A stretch of DNA of 64,000 nucleotides from Photobacterium atrarenae (GCF_024380015.1 NZ_CP101509.1:434001-498000), one strand, 5' to 3'. Shown: positions 1 to 9,290, numbered from the stretch's first letter. The notes: generated by a model from the sequence alone, not told the origin. Program-made: numbers and translations.

Positions 1-330
1 AACTTCTCGCAATCCCCGACCGAGGTCGAGCTGAAGCCGAATATGGTGATCACCAACGAGCCCGGCGTCTACCGCGAAGGCGAATACGGCGTGCGGATCG
101 AAAACATCATGAAGGTGGTGAAGATTGAGCAGAACGAGTTTGGTGATTTTTACGGTTTCGACACCATCACCCTGGCGCCAATCGCCACCCACCCGCTGGA
201 GCCGGCCTTGCTGGATGCTTCCGAGCGCCAGTGGCTCAATGACTACCATGCCAAAGTCTTTGACGCGCTCGAAGGGGATTTAACCCCGCAAGAGCGCGAC
301 TGGCTGCAACGCGCAACAGCGGCGGTGTAA
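1..330 (+). CDS. Aminopeptidase P family (M24B) Xaa-Pro peptidase, C-terminal part
   Basis: The reading frame is open from the first base, so the N-terminus lies outside the window. The visible 109 residues carry two conserved M24 metal-binding motifs, NEPG and RIEN, whose glutamates would bind the dinuclear metal centre. A tail of about 60 residues containing LAPI and WLNDYH follows. That tail matches the C-terminal domain of the large (about 600-residue) aminopeptidases P rather than the shorter E. coli PepP type. The enzyme would cleave X-Pro bonds of cytoplasmic peptides, which fits the peptide importer downstream. A terminator at 495-520 separates the two units. Confidence 0.85.
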   Translation, partial: NFSQSPTEVELKPNMVITNEPGVYREGEYGVRIENIMKVVKIEQNEFGDFYGFDTITLAPIATHPLEPALLDASERQWLNDYHAKVFDALEGDLTPQERDWLQRATAAV

Positions 331-641
331 CATTTTCGCAATGCCATGAGGTCGCGGCACCTGTCGCAATCTCACAACACAGCTTCCAATCCCTCAATGC
401 CGGGCCATCGTTCAATCTCCCGAGCGGTCCGGCTTATTTGCCACCCCTGGTTGTGCTCAGCGGTTGGCCTTACTTCCTTACTTCTGTAGTGTTTGCCGGC
501 TTTCAGCCGGCTTTTTTTATTCCGATGCCGGCCACAGGTCTCTCGCTGTCAATCTTCACTATTGCCTGCCGCCATGGTCTCACTTTTTGGCACCACCGGG
601 ATCACTTTATGCCCCCTTGTTAATAAAGTGTAAAAATTCAA
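331..641. other. Intergenic region between peptidase and opp operon
   Basis: No convincing gene is seen here. It holds the terminator at 495-520 and then a more AT-rich stretch that leads into the opp promoter. Short open frames on both strands lack ribosome binding sites and recognisable content. Confidence 0.6.
495..520 (+). terminator. Rho-independent terminator after the aminopeptidase
   Basis: A perfect 7-bp stem, GCCGGCT/AGCCGGC, with a 3-nt loop is followed directly by seven T residues. It lies about 165 bp after the peptidase stop codon. Confidence 0.85.
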
Positions 642-670
642 TTGAGAGCATTTTGTATACAATATACATT
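642..670 (+). promoter_or_regulatory. Candidate opp promoter with embedded palindromic operator
   Basis: TTGAGA (642-647) is followed after 17 bp by TACATT (665-670), a plausible sigma-70 promoter. The perfect 10-bp palindrome TTGTATACAA (653-662) lies between the two boxes, where a bound repressor would block RNA polymerase. Palindromes of this form are typical of GntR-family operators. No GntR-type gene is visible in the window, so the regulator is unknown. Confidence 0.5.
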
Positions 671-705
671 TATTCTCAACTTACACGGATGTGAAAGAGG
701 ATAAG

Positions 706-2316
706 ATGAGTACAAGAAAAATCGCAAAACTCAGCATGTTCATTGCCAGTCTGATCACCCTGCCTGCCGCAGCGATGCCTTACCCGGCAGGCACCCAGCT
801 GGCAGAAAAACAGGAAATTACCCTCAACAACGGTGCCGAAGTCACCTCGATTGATCCGGCCAAACAAGCAGCAGAGCCGGCATTCAATCTGGGTCGGGAT
901 CTGTTTGAAGGCCTAACCACCCAGGACAAGCAAGGCCAAACCGTGCCGGGGGTTGCAACCCACTGGGACGTCAATGCAAACAACACCGTCTATACCTTCC
1001 ACCTGCGGGACTCGAAATGGTCCAACGGCGAGCCTGTGACAGCCCACGACTTTGTCTACAGCTGGCAACGCCTGCTCGACCCGAAAACTGCCTCGCCTTA
1101 TGCCTGGTTCGCCGCAATTCCCGGCATCAAGAACGCCGATGCAATTATGAATGGTGAGGCCGCGCCGAGCAGTCTGGGTGTCAGAGCCCTGGATGATCAC
1201 ACCTTCGAAGTGACGCTGGAAGAACCCATCCCGTTTTTCATCAAGCTCCTCAGCCACCCGGTCATGGCGCCGGTACACCAGGCCACCGTCGAACAATACG
1301 GCAGCGCCTGGACCCAACCTGAACACATTGTGACCAACGGCGCCTTTACCGTCTCGGCGTGGAAGGTCAATGAGAAAATGGTGATGGTCAAAAACCCCCA
1401 TTACTGGAATGCTGATGCCGTGGTGCTCAATCAAATCACTTGGTTGCCAATCGGTGATGCCAACGTCTCGCTGAACCGCTTCCTGGCCGGTGAACTCGAT
1501 GAAGCGCTCTCGATCCCGGCAGCGCAGAAAAACCGGATCCTCAAACAGTTTCCGACCAAAGTAGCGACCACCAGCGCGTCGCTGGGCTCCATCTTTTACT
1601 ACCTCAATACCCAGTCCGGTCCGACCCAGGATCTGCGGGTGCGCCAGGCGCTTTCCTATGCCATCGACCGCAATATTATGACCCAGGCAATCGTCAAGAA
1701 CGGCGGTGTACCCATGTATACCCTGGTGCCGCCGCAAACCGACAACTTTGACAGCTTCACCCCGGCCTACGCGACCTGGACTCAGCAAGTCCGCAACCAA
1801 AAAGCCAAAGCCCTGCTGGCTGAGGCCGGTTACAGCAAGGCTAACCCGCTCAAGCTGACCTTCACCGTGCCGACCTTCTCCCAGGACGTCAAAATGGCAA
1901 CGGCCATGGCGGGGATGTGGAAAAGCGTGCTGGGCGCCCAGGTGGAAATCAAACAGCTGGAGCCCAAGGTGTTCTACGCCCTGAAAGATCCGGGCAATAT
2001 CAGCCGCGGCGGCTGGACGGCGGATTACAACGAAGCCTCAACCTGGCTCGATATCTTTGTCTCAAATGGTGAATTTAACGATTCGCGCTACCAGAACCCG
2101 CAATACGACGCCCTGATGCGCCAGTCAAAAACCCTCAGTGATCCGTCGGCACAATACCGTCAGGCCGAGCAGCTGCTGATCCAGGATATGGCAATCATCC
2201 CCATGTATCGCCGCGGCGGCGACAAGTACCTGCTGCAGCCTTATATCGGCGGTTACGAGCGGACCAACCCGGAAGCGGCCTACTATCGCAAGAACGTGTA
2301 TGTAAAGGCTCACTAA
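706..2316 (+). CDS. oppA: Oligopeptide ABC transporter, periplasmic substrate-binding protein
   Basis: A 536-residue extracytoplasmic solute-binding protein of family 5 (SBP_bac_5). It begins with a Sec signal peptide (basic MSTRKIAK, then a hydrophobic core ending near PAAAM). Typical family stretches follow: IDPAKQAAEPAFNLGRDLFEGL near residue 50, FHLRDSKWSNGEPVTAHDFVYSW near residue 110, and RQALSYAIDRN in the middle. The ATG at 706 was chosen over the upstream GTG at 691 because AAGAGG (695-700) sits 5 bp before it. The protein captures peptides for the OppBCDF importer encoded downstream; peptide preference cannot be read from sequence. Confidence 0.9.
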   Translation: MSTRKIAKLSMFIASLITLPAAAMPYPAGTQLAEKQEITLNNGAEVTSIDPAKQAAEPAFNLGRDLFEGLTTQDKQGQTVPGVATHWDVNANNTVYTFHLRDSKWSNGEPVTAHDFVYSWQRLLDPKTASPYAWFAAIPGIKNADAIMNGEAAPSSLGVRALDDHTFEVTLEEPIPFFIKLLSHPVMAPVHQATVEQYGSAWTQPEHIVTNGAFTVSAWKVNEKMVMVKNPHYWNADAVVLNQITWLPIGDANVSLNRFLAGELDEALSIPAAQKNRILKQFPTKVATTSASLGSIFYYLNTQSGPTQDLRVRQALSYAIDRNIMTQAIVKNGGVPMYTLVPPQTDNFDSFTPAYATWTQQVRNQKAKALLAEAGYSKANPLKLTFTVPTFSQDVKMATAMAGMWKSVLGAQVEIKQLEPKVFYALKDPGNISRGGWTADYNEASTWLDIFVSNGEFNDSRYQNPQYDALMRQSKTLSDPSAQYRQAEQLLIQDMAIIPMYRRGGDKYLLQPYIGGYERTNPEAAYYRKNVYVKAH

Positions 2317-2410
2317 TCCGTGAAGACCATACTGTAAGCAGCTCTGGCCGGGACGCCGTGATGTCCGGCCAGGCTGCTTCCCCCCGACCCTTTTGACTGT
2401 GGAAATCACT

Positions 2411-3331
2411 ATGGTGTTATACATTCTCCGCCGCCTGATGATCGCCATTCCAACCCTGCTGTTTATCGCACTGGTGTCGTTCTGGCTGATGCACATCTCC
2501 CCCGGCGGCCCGTTTGACATGGAAAGGCCGATGCCGGAAGTGGTTCGCGCCAATATCGAGGCCAAGTTCCACCTCAACGAACCCTTCCTGATCCAATTTT
2601 TTATCTACATCTCCAACTTTATCCAGGGCGATCTCGGACCGAGTTTTGTCTACCAGGACTTTACCGTCACCCAACTGGTTGCCCAGTCCTGGCCGGTTTC
2701 AGCTGTGCTTGGCATTCTCTCGTTTGCCATTTCGGTGCCGACCGGGATGCTGCTGGGCACCCTCGCGGCCCTCAACCGCAACACACGCCTTGATTATGCG
2801 CTGATGTCACTGTCAATGACCGGCGTGGTGATCCCGGCGTTTGTGCTGGCCCCGATCCTGGTCACCATTTTCGCCATCCATCTGGACTGGCTGCCGGCCG
2901 GTGGCTGGGAAGGAGGCCAACTGGCCTTTCTGGTGCTGCCGGTACTGAGCCTGGCCATCGGTTCAATTGCCAGCATTGCCCGGGTGATGCGCGGTGCCAT
3001 GATTGAAACCTTAAACCAACCATATATCCGCACCGCCAAAGCCAAAGGGCTGTCGACCGGCTACATCCTGTTCCATCACGCCCTGCGTCCCTCACTGATC
3101 CCGGTAGTCGCTATGCTCGGCCCCAGCTTTGTTGCCGTGGTGACCGGCTCGGTGATCATCGACATCTTCTTCAGTACCGGTGGTATGGGTCAGCACTTTG
3201 TCTCCGGGGCGCTCAACCGGGACTACGGCCTGGTGATGGGCATTACCTTGATTGTCGCCACCTTGACCATCTTTTTTAACCTCGTGGTCGATATTCTTTA
3301 TACCGTGATCGACCCGCGGATCCGGATTTAG
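2411..3331 (+). CDS. oppB: Oligopeptide ABC transporter permease OppB
   Basis: A 306-residue inner-membrane permease of the BPD_transp_1 family. It opens with the standard MVLYILRRLMIAIPTL helix and has about six membrane segments. The cytoplasmic EAA loop lies around IRTAKAKGLS (about residues 205-215), where the ATPase docks. The ATG at 2411 is preferred over an upstream frame start at 2393 because the protein then begins with the canonical first membrane helix. It lies 94 bp after oppA with no terminator between them, so it is probably co-transcribed. Confidence 0.92.
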   Translation: MVLYILRRLMIAIPTLLFIALVSFWLMHISPGGPFDMERPMPEVVRANIEAKFHLNEPFLIQFFIYISNFIQGDLGPSFVYQDFTVTQLVAQSWPVSAVLGILSFAISVPTGMLLGTLAALNRNTRLDYALMSLSMTGVVIPAFVLAPILVTIFAIHLDWLPAGGWEGGQLAFLVLPVLSLAIGSIASIARVMRGAMIETLNQPYIRTAKAKGLSTGYILFHHALRPSLIPVVAMLGPSFVAVVTGSVIIDIFFSTGGMGQHFVSGALNRDYGLVMGITLIVATLTIFFNLVVDILYTVIDPRIRI

Positions 3332-3340
3332 GAGTTCAGC

Positions 3341-4306
3341 ATGCTCACAAAGAAAATTGACGATCAAAGTCTGGCACAAGCGCTCAACCACTCGCTGAAC
3401 CAGAAACGTTCGGATAGCCCTGACAGCACCACCGACGCCGTGGAAGGCCGCAGCCTGTGGCAGGATGCCTGGCGCCGTTTTCGCCAGAACAAAGCGGCCA
3501 TGGCCTCCGTCTGTATCTTGATGTTCATTATCGGCTGTATCACGCTCGGTCCATCGCTGTCGCCCTTTGCCCACGATGAAATCGACTGGAACGTGGTCGC
3601 CGATCCCCACGTGCTGGGCCAACCGTCCCTGACCTCCGGCCACTATTTCGGCACCGACGATCTCGGTCAGGACCTGTTTGCCCGCACCATGCAGGGTGGA
3701 CGCCTGTCGATCATGGTCGGTTTTCTCGGCGCACTGGTGGCCGTGGTGATCGGCACACTGTGGGGCAGCATCTCCGGCTTTGTCGGTGGAGTGGTCGACA
3801 GCATCATGATGCGGGTGATCGAAGTGCTCGACTCGGTGCCTTTCATGTTCCTGGTGATCCTGTTTGTTACCCTGTTCGGCAATAACATTTACCTGATTTT
3901 CGTGGTGATCGGCATGGTCTCCTGGCTCGGGATCGCCCGGGTCGTTCGCGGTGTCACGTTCAGCCTGAAAAAACGCGAGTTCATTGAAGCGGCCCATTCG
4001 ATCGGCGTTTCACGTCTGACCATCGTCCGCCGCCATGTGCTGCCCAATGTGCTGGGGATCGTAATGGTTTACGCCTCGCTGATGGTGCCCGGCTTCATCA
4101 TGTTCGAATCCTTTCTCAGCTTTTTAGGACTGGGGGTTCAGCCACCGGATACCAGCTGGGGCGTGCTGATTGCCGAAGGGGCCAAAACGATTGACGTCGC
4201 CCTGTGGCAACTGCTGTTCCCGTCCCTGTTCCTGGTGACAACCCTGTTCTGTTTCAACTTTATCGGCGACGGCCTGCGTGACGCGCTCGACCCGAAAGAT
4301 CGCTAA
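3341..4306 (+). CDS. oppC: Oligopeptide ABC transporter permease OppC
   Basis: A 321-residue permease partner of OppB. An N-terminal cytoplasmic segment of about 45 residues precedes the first membrane helix (AAMASVCILMFIIGC). The family motif HYFGTDDLGQDLFARTMQG is near residue 105. The EAA-like loop IEAAHSIGVS and the conserved FLGLGVQPP stretch follow. It starts 9 bp after oppB behind AGGAG and is followed 9 bp later by oppD, so the genes are tightly coupled. Confidence 0.92.
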   Translation: MLTKKIDDQSLAQALNHSLNQKRSDSPDSTTDAVEGRSLWQDAWRRFRQNKAAMASVCILMFIIGCITLGPSLSPFAHDEIDWNVVADPHVLGQPSLTSGHYFGTDDLGQDLFARTMQGGRLSIMVGFLGALVAVVIGTLWGSISGFVGGVVDSIMMRVIEVLDSVPFMFLVILFVTLFGNNIYLIFVVIGMVSWLGIARVVRGVTFSLKKREFIEAAHSIGVSRLTIVRRHVLPNVLGIVMVYASLMVPGFIMFESFLSFLGLGVQPPDTSWGVLIAEGAKTIDVALWQLLFPSLFLVTTLFCFNFIGDGLRDALDPKDR

Positions 4307-4315
4307 GGAGCCCCC

Positions 4316-5338
4316 ATGACGATTTTATCTGTAGAGAACATGCAGGTTCGCTTTGACACCCCGGACGGACCGGTCCAGGCAGTCAGCGATCTCTCCTACT
4401 CGATCCGTGCCGGAGAAACCTTAGGCATCGTCGGCGAGTCCGGCTCCGGCAAAAGCCAGTCGGTCTTTGCCCTGATGGGCCTGACGGCCGACAACGGTAC
4501 CACTCAGGGCGCCGCCCGCTTTCATGGCGAGAATTTGCTGACGATGTCGAAACGCGAACTGAACCAGATCCGCGCCGAAAAAATCGGGATGATTTTCCAG
4601 GACCCGATGACCTCACTCAACCCGTTCGTCAAAATCGGCAAGCAACTGTCCGAAGTGCTCTGCATCCACCGGGGCCTGAGTCGCAAAGCTGCCGAACAGC
4701 AGGCCATTGCGATGCTCGATGCGGTGCGGATCCCTTCTGCCGCGACCCGAATGAGCCAATTTCCCCACGAATTGTCCGGCGGGATGCGCCAACGGGTGAT
4801 GATTGCGATGGCGCTGTTGTGTCAGCCGGAGCTGCTGATCGCCGATGAGCCGACCACCGCGCTGGATGTCACGGTTCAGGCCCAAATCCTGACCCTGTTG
4901 CGAGAGCTGCAGGCCGAATTCAACACCGCCATTCTCCTGATCACCCATGATATGGGCGTCGTCGCCGAAATGTGCGACCGGGTCCTGGTGATGTACGGTG
5001 GCCGCAAAATGGAAGAAGCCGAGACGTTCACTCTGTTTGAGCAACCGGCGCATCCCTACACCCAGGGCCTGCTCAAAGCCATTCCCTCAATTCGTGACGA
5101 CATGCCGCGGCTGCCGACCATTCCCGGCAGCCCACCAAGCGCCCTGCTGCGCAATGACGGCTGTCCGTTTACCGCCCGCTGCTCGGTTGCCCGGCCCCAA
5201 TGTGCCGAAACACCCGCGCCGTTGACCCGGCTCTCAAGCCGTCAGGCGCTGGCCTGCCATGGGGTCACAGAGCAAGTGGCGGTGACGGAGCCGCAATGCA
5301 GCGCATCCCAACCGATCAAGCAAGCGGCCTCAGTCTAA
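4316..5338 (+). CDS. oppD: Oligopeptide ABC transporter ATPase OppD
   Basis: A 340-residue cytoplasmic ATPase. Visible motifs are Walker A GESGSGKS near residue 41, signature LSGGMRQRV, Walker B LLIADEPTTALD, and a switch histidine in LLITHDMG. The C-terminal oligopeptide-transporter extension has cysteines in GCPFTARCSVARPQC, as expected for a family that can bind an iron-sulfur cluster there. It pairs with OppF to drive import. Confidence 0.93.
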   Translation: MTILSVENMQVRFDTPDGPVQAVSDLSYSIRAGETLGIVGESGSGKSQSVFALMGLTADNGTTQGAARFHGENLLTMSKRELNQIRAEKIGMIFQDPMTSLNPFVKIGKQLSEVLCIHRGLSRKAAEQQAIAMLDAVRIPSAATRMSQFPHELSGGMRQRVMIAMALLCQPELLIADEPTTALDVTVQAQILTLLRELQAEFNTAILLITHDMGVVAEMCDRVLVMYGGRKMEEAETFTLFEQPAHPYTQGLLKAIPSIRDDMPRLPTIPGSPPSALLRNDGCPFTARCSVARPQCAETPAPLTRLSSRQALACHGVTEQVAVTEPQCSASQPIKQAASV

Positions 5339-5348
5339 GGAATTCGTA

Positions 5349-6392
5349 ATGAATAAGGAGTATATGATGAACACCAACCAACCCTTGCTCTCAGCGCGTG
5401 GCTTGCAGGTGCATTTCCGGGTCGGCAAGCACCCGCTGCCGAGCCGACGCCAACAAGTGAAAGCGGTCGACGGGATCGATCTTGATATCTACCGCGGCGA
5501 AACCTTAGGGATCGTCGGCGAATCCGGCTGCGGGAAATCGACCCTGGCCCGGGCACTGCTGCGACTCATTGAACCGACCGGCGGCACCCTCACCTGGCAG
5601 GGGGAAAACATGCTGGCCTACCGCAAAGCCGAGCTGAAGCAAAAGCGTCGCCAGTTCCAGATGATTTTCCAGGATCCCTCGGCCAGCCTCAATCCGCGCC
5701 TGACCGTCGCTGAGTGTATCGCCGAACCGCTGCTGACCCACGAGCCGCAACTGTCACGCCGCGACGTCGAACAGCGAGTCTTGCAGATGATGGATAAAGT
5801 CGGACTGCTGGCCAGCCAGCGCAACCGATATCCCCATGAGTTCTCCGGCGGCCAGTGCCAGCGGGTCGGAATTGCCCGGGCGCTGATCCTGCGCCCTGAA
5901 CTGGTGGTCTGCGACGAGCCGGTCAGCGCCCTGGATGTCTCGGTGCAGGCCCAGGTCATCAACCTGCTCAGCGACTTGCAACAAGAGATGGGACTGACCA
6001 TGGTGATGATCGCCCACGATCTCAGCGTGGTTCGCCATATCAGCGACCGGGTGATGGTAATGTACCTGGGCAAACCGATGGAAGTTGGCCGCTACACCCG
6101 GGTATTTGACCACGCCCAGCACCCCTATACCCAGGCACTGCTGTCTGCGGTACCGATCGCCAACCCGCACCTGGCGCGACAACGGGACGTGCAGTTGCTG
6201 GCCGGCGATCTGCCCTCGCCGATCAACCCGCCTTCCGGCTGTGTGTTCCGCACCCGCTGCCCGCAAGCCTGCGACCAGTGCGCCGAGCAGCCACCGACGA
6301 TGACCGGTACCCCGGAGCACCATGTTTATTGCTCGCTAATTCAGCCCGAAATTTCAACTCACGGCAGTCCAACGAGATTTCTGTCATTGTGA
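5349..6392 (+). CDS. oppF: Oligopeptide ABC transporter ATPase OppF
   Basis: The second ATPase of the importer, 347 residues from the first ATG. Motifs are Walker [10 protein letters not shown], a variant signature [15 protein letters not shown], Walker [12 protein letters not shown] and a switch histidine in MIAHDLS. A C-terminal cysteine motif, [15 protein letters not shown], parallels OppD. The start is ambiguous: AAGGAA at 5337-5342 serves ATG 5349, whereas AAGGAG at 5355-5360 would serve ATG 5367, giving a protein shorter by six residues. No clear terminator follows. Confidence 0.92.
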   Translation: MNKEYMMNTNQPLLSARGLQVHFRVGKHPLPSRRQQVKAVDGIDLDIYRGETLGIVGESGCGKSTLARALLRLIEPTGGTLTWQGENMLAYRKAELKQKRRQFQMIFQDPSASLNPRLTVAECIAEPLLTHEPQLSRRDVEQRVLQMMDKVGLLASQRNRYPHEFSGGQCQRVGIARALILRPELVVCDEPVSALDVSVQAQVINLLSDLQQEMGLTMVMIAHDLSVVRHISDRVMVMYLGKPMEVGRYTRVFDHAQHPYTQALLSAVPIANPHLARQRDVQLLAGDLPSPINPPSGCVFRTRCPQACDQCAEQPPTMTGTPEHHVYCSLIQPEISTHGSPTRFLSL

Positions 6393-6511
6393 TGGGCGCG
6401 AAACAACGAAGTTGATAAAGTCATCATGGATTTTATCGGATGATTATTGTATACCTCAGAAGCATCAGCCAATCCGGAAGGCTACACAACCACTTGCTGG
6501 CGGAGAAAAGC

Positions 6512-7303
6512 ATGAACATTTCAGCCGATTACTTACTGGCGGCGTTACGCGAAACGCTGAAAGAAAAAGGGGTCAGTTATGCGCAGCTGTCTGAGTATTG
6601 CTGCGTGCCGGTCAGCAGCTTAAAGCGGCAGTTTCACAACCCCAGCTTAGGGATCGATAAAATCACCTTTTATGCCGGCTATCTGGACACCGATCTGGTC
6701 CAGCTCTCAACCCTGGCCGCCAAGCTGCAGCAGCAGGACATCAAAGCGATTTCACCGCAAAATAACCGGATATTTGCCCAGTACCCCTACCTGTACGACT
6801 TCATCTACCTGCTGGTTTCGCTACAGTGGTCGGTCGAAGAAATTCAACAGCACTATCAACTCTCGGAACAGTCGGTCATTCACTACCTGCGGGCGCTGGA
6901 AATGATGGGTTATCTGGAAACCATTGAGAAAACCAAGGTTAAACTCAACGCGCAAAAACGCTTCATTAACGAAGAAGACAGCCCGCTGGATCGCCTGTTC
7001 GTCAAACGCTTTAAAGCCAACCAGGAAAAGCACTCGATCCGGCCAGCCATTTGCATGGCCCGGATCAACCTCACCGACGAACAAATTACCAAGCTGGAAA
7101 CCCAGGTTTATGAACAGTTAACCGCCTTCCACCTGCAAAACCAAAGAAACAGCCAGGCGAGCCTGAAAAATATCATGCTGTCATTTGTGCCGGGAGAAGC
7201 TATCCGCCTCAGCGATACCCTGCCGGAAGTGGACGGGAGCCTATTGCAGGCGATCTCGCAGTTGCAGACCGATGAAGCCATACTTCAGGATGAAGAAAGC
7301 TAA
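6512..7303 (+). CDS. HTH (XRE-like) transcriptional regulator
   Basis: A 263-residue protein of no named family. The first 65 residues read as a Cro/C1-type helix-turn-helix (ALRETLKEKGVSYAQLSEYC, then SSLKRQF). A second winged-helix-like segment, WSVEEIQQHYQLSEQSVIHYL, is near residues 110-135. The rest is charged and helical with no sensor domain I recognise. The ATG at 6512 is used because GGAG (6502-6505) precedes it. It follows the opp genes in the same direction. The 8-mer TTGTATAC (6447-6454), the left part of the opp promoter palindrome, lies upstream, so it may act on opp or itself; that is inference. Confidence 0.65.
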   Translation: MNISADYLLAALRETLKEKGVSYAQLSEYCCVPVSSLKRQFHNPSLGIDKITFYAGYLDTDLVQLSTLAAKLQQQDIKAISPQNNRIFAQYPYLYDFIYLLVSLQWSVEEIQQHYQLSEQSVIHYLRALEMMGYLETIEKTKVKLNAQKRFINEEDSPLDRLFVKRFKANQEKHSIRPAICMARINLTDEQITKLETQVYEQLTAFHLQNQRNSQASLKNIMLSFVPGEAIRLSDTLPEVDGSLLQAISQLQTDEAILQDEES

Positions 7304-7334
7304 CAGGCTCGGATCATTGCAAGCACCGGTATAA

Positions 7335-7408
7335 ATCGAGTAGGAGGAGGCCTCACGGCCTCCGTCCTCTCACACCACCGTACAAGCGTGGGTCGCATAC
7401 GGCGGTTC
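7335..7408 (-). ncRNA. Group II intron domains V and VI
   Basis: On the minus strand, 7408-7372 can form a long hairpin pairing CCGCCGUA with UACGGUGG; this is the catalytic domain V. It is followed at 7366-7341 by a hairpin GGAGGCC/GGCCUCC with an unpaired A near its base, which fits domain VI and its branch point. The maturase stop codon (7370-7372) falls inside the domain V region, as is common for class C introns. Confidence 0.7.
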
Positions 7409-8683
7409 CGAATATATTTTCAGTGACTCGTACCCATCTCGCAACGAGTACAGACCCATCTCCTTGAACCATTTCATTGGCATGGCCTGATTGAGCTGGG
7501 GCGATAAAGCCAAGTGCCACCACCCTTTATCTGACATCGCCAGCTTCCACGCATTGCGTTCGCTTACACCCTCTTGGCGTAACCATGTCGCTATGCTGTA
7601 TCTGCGCTTGCGCTGCTTGAGGCGATAGCACCGTAAGCGCCGCCTTATCCATTCATCCAAGCGCTGCATCGCGCTTTTCCGTATGGCAAGCTTGAAATAG
7701 TGTTGCCAACCTCTTAGGTATTGAGTGAGTTCGACTAGGACTGTCTTCAACTCTCGCCCTCGATTCCGCTTCGTTATTTGACGCACTCGCTTCTTCATCT
7801 GAGTTTGTGCTGTCTTCGAGATATGGATGCTTCCATCTCGTTGAAAGCGATGGCCTAGGTAAGTCCGCTCTGTCACTCTCGTTGCCGCACTTTTCTCACG
7901 GTTAACCCTGAGTTTCAGTTTCTGCTCCAAGAACTCCGTGATTGAGGCTTTTACTCGATTGGCGGCTTCCTCACTGTGCACGTAGATTTGGCAGTCGTCT
8001 GCATATCGGCAGAACTTATGCCCTCTTCGCTCAAGCTCTTTATCCAACTCATCTAATACGATATTTGATAGCAGCGGAGATAATGGTCCACCCTGTGGCG
8101 TCCCTCGTTGCCTCTGCTCAACTAACCCGTTTCGCATTATGCCTGCCTGTAGGTATGACCTGACCAGTTTCAGGACCCGTTTATCTGTGATGTCCTCCGA
8201 TAGCCTGTGCATCAGTCTATCGTGGTTCACAGTATCGAAGTATTTCGCCAGGTCTATGTCGACTACATAACCCCGCCCCTCCCTGATGTAGTGGCTTGCT
8301 GCCACCAATGCATGGTGGGCACTGCGGTTAGGCCTGAACCCATAACTGTTGCTTGAAAACTGAGGTTCGTAGATATCTGTCAGTACTGAGGTAATGGCCT
8401 GTTGGACTACCCTATCAAGTACAGTTGGGATACCTAGCTGCCTCACTCCCCCGCTAGGTTTGGGAATTTCTACACCCAGAACGGGTTGCGGTTGGTAGCT
8501 CCCGTCCAGAAGGCTCTGGCGGAGCGCTTGCCCATTAGAAGACTGCCGAAGCATCGAGATAGTCGCTGTTATGTCGAGTTTATCAACCCCAGCACATCCC
8601 TTGTTCTTCTTCACTCTTCTCAGGGCTTGGTTCAGATTTGTTGAGGAGCAGATCCGCTCCATCAACTGAGTTGAGGTCACCAA
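7370..8683 (-). CDS. ltrA: Group II intron reverse transcriptase/maturase
   Basis: A 437-residue intron-encoded protein. The reverse transcriptase domain spans roughly residues 1-300, with the RT fingers motif GVRQLGIPTVLDRVVQQA, the RGTPQGGPLSPLL block and the catalytic FCRYADD. The maturase domain X follows with YLRGWQHYFKLA and LDEWIRRRLR. No HNH endonuclease domain is present after the C-terminal EPPYATHACTVV, which is the class C arrangement. The protein assists splicing and reverse-splices the intron RNA into DNA. Confidence 0.95.
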   Translation of the reverse strand: MVTSTQLMERICSSTNLNQALRRVKKNKGCAGVDKLDITATISMLRQSSNGQALRQSLLDGSYQPQPVLGVEIPKPSGGVRQLGIPTVLDRVVQQAITSVLTDIYEPQFSSNSYGFRPNRSAHHALVAASHYIREGRGYVVDIDLAKYFDTVNHDRLMHRLSEDITDKRVLKLVRSYLQAGIMRNGLVEQRQRGTPQGGPLSPLLSNIVLDELDKELERRGHKFCRYADDCQIYVHSEEAANRVKASITEFLEQKLKLRVNREKSAATRVTERTYLGHRFQRDGSIHISKTAQTQMKKRVRQITKRNRGRELKTVLVELTQYLRGWQHYFKLAIRKSAMQRLDEWIRRRLRCYRLKQRKRRYSIATWLRQEGVSERNAWKLAMSDKGWWHLALSPQLNQAMPMKWFKEMGLYSLRDGYESLKIYSEPPYATHACTVV

Positions 8684-9223
8684 GACTCGTCCTCCTGTCT
8701 ACGCCGATCATGCTTGTCATTCTTCGTGGCCATGAGCGTCACTTGCGGTGTTGCCCAGTAGTACGTAGAGATGTTGTTCATCTTGCTATGACCCCACATG
8801 ATTGAGTGTCTAGTGACTGCTTCTTGATATATTCAGTTCCGGCCTTCCCTTGGGTTGTACTTCCCCAAGGTACTATGCCTTCTGCTGACTTCTTATTACC
8901 CGTCACACAACATCACTGTTGTATTAGTCTCATCCGAGACAGGTCGTAAGATCTCCCGAGGTAAGACGTTGTTCTTTCCCTTGGCTGTGCCTGATTTACC
9001 CGTACACACTTCCCGTCGAGGCATTGGGCTGTTCTATATATTGCTAGGTTACCCAAGTTGTACTGGCCTACTATCAGGTTTCTGTTCGTCACACCCAAGT
9101 TTTGCCGTTTGCTTCCTTCAGATCCCACCTCACGGTGGGCACCCTTGCATAGGCTAACGGTTCTCGCTCGACTGAGCCCGTAGAGGACTTTCACCTCCTA
9201 GAACAACGCCATGCTCGGCGCAC
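8684..9223 (-). ncRNA. Group II intron 5' region (domains I-IV)
   Basis: These 540 bases between the maturase start and the intron 5' end hold no gene. They should fold into the large domain I with its exon-binding sites, plus domains II-III and the stem of domain IV. The first 50 nt (GUGCGCC..., AGGAGGUGAAAGUCCUC) match the expected 5' end. Confidence 0.7.
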
Positions 9224-9225
9224 AA

Positions 9226-9254
9226 ATACAAAAAGAGCCCTTCCGGGCTCTTTT
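9226..9254 (-). terminator. Rho-independent terminator of the sox/nhaC operon
   Basis: A 10-bp inverted repeat AAAAGAGCCC/GGGCTCTTTT (9231-9240 and 9245-9254) with a TTCC loop is followed on the minus strand by a T-rich run. It lies 36 bp after the nhaC stop codon. The group IIC intron starts a few bases beyond it, so this hairpin is also the intron's target structure. Confidence 0.9.
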
Positions 9255-9290
9255 CATTTCTTTAAATTTTTCACTCACAACGCATAGCTG

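Larger units (their letters stand above)
7335..9223 (-). mobile_element. Group II intron, class C (IIC), complete
   Basis: A full-length intron of about 1.89 kb on the minus strand. The 5' boundary is GTGCG (9223-9219), continuing into the usual 5' domain with GGUGAAAGUCC. The 3' boundary ends in AT at 7336-7335 after domain VI. It encodes one maturase (7370-8683) in domain IV. The maturase resembles class C proteins, and the insertion point lies just downstream of a factor-independent terminator hairpin (9231-9254), the known target type of IIC introns. The joined exons would restore the intergenic DNA between the HTH regulator and nhaC. It looks intact and possibly active. Confidence 0.88.

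Noticed and set aside
913..1800. Long minus-strand open frame opposite oppA
   Set aside because: It is antisense to a clear oppA, has no ribosome binding site or family features, and reflects the codon structure of the GC-rich gene.
8855..9157. 100-codon plus-strand frame at 8855-9157
   Set aside because: It lies antisense inside the group II intron ribozyme region and has no ribosome binding site or protein-like features.
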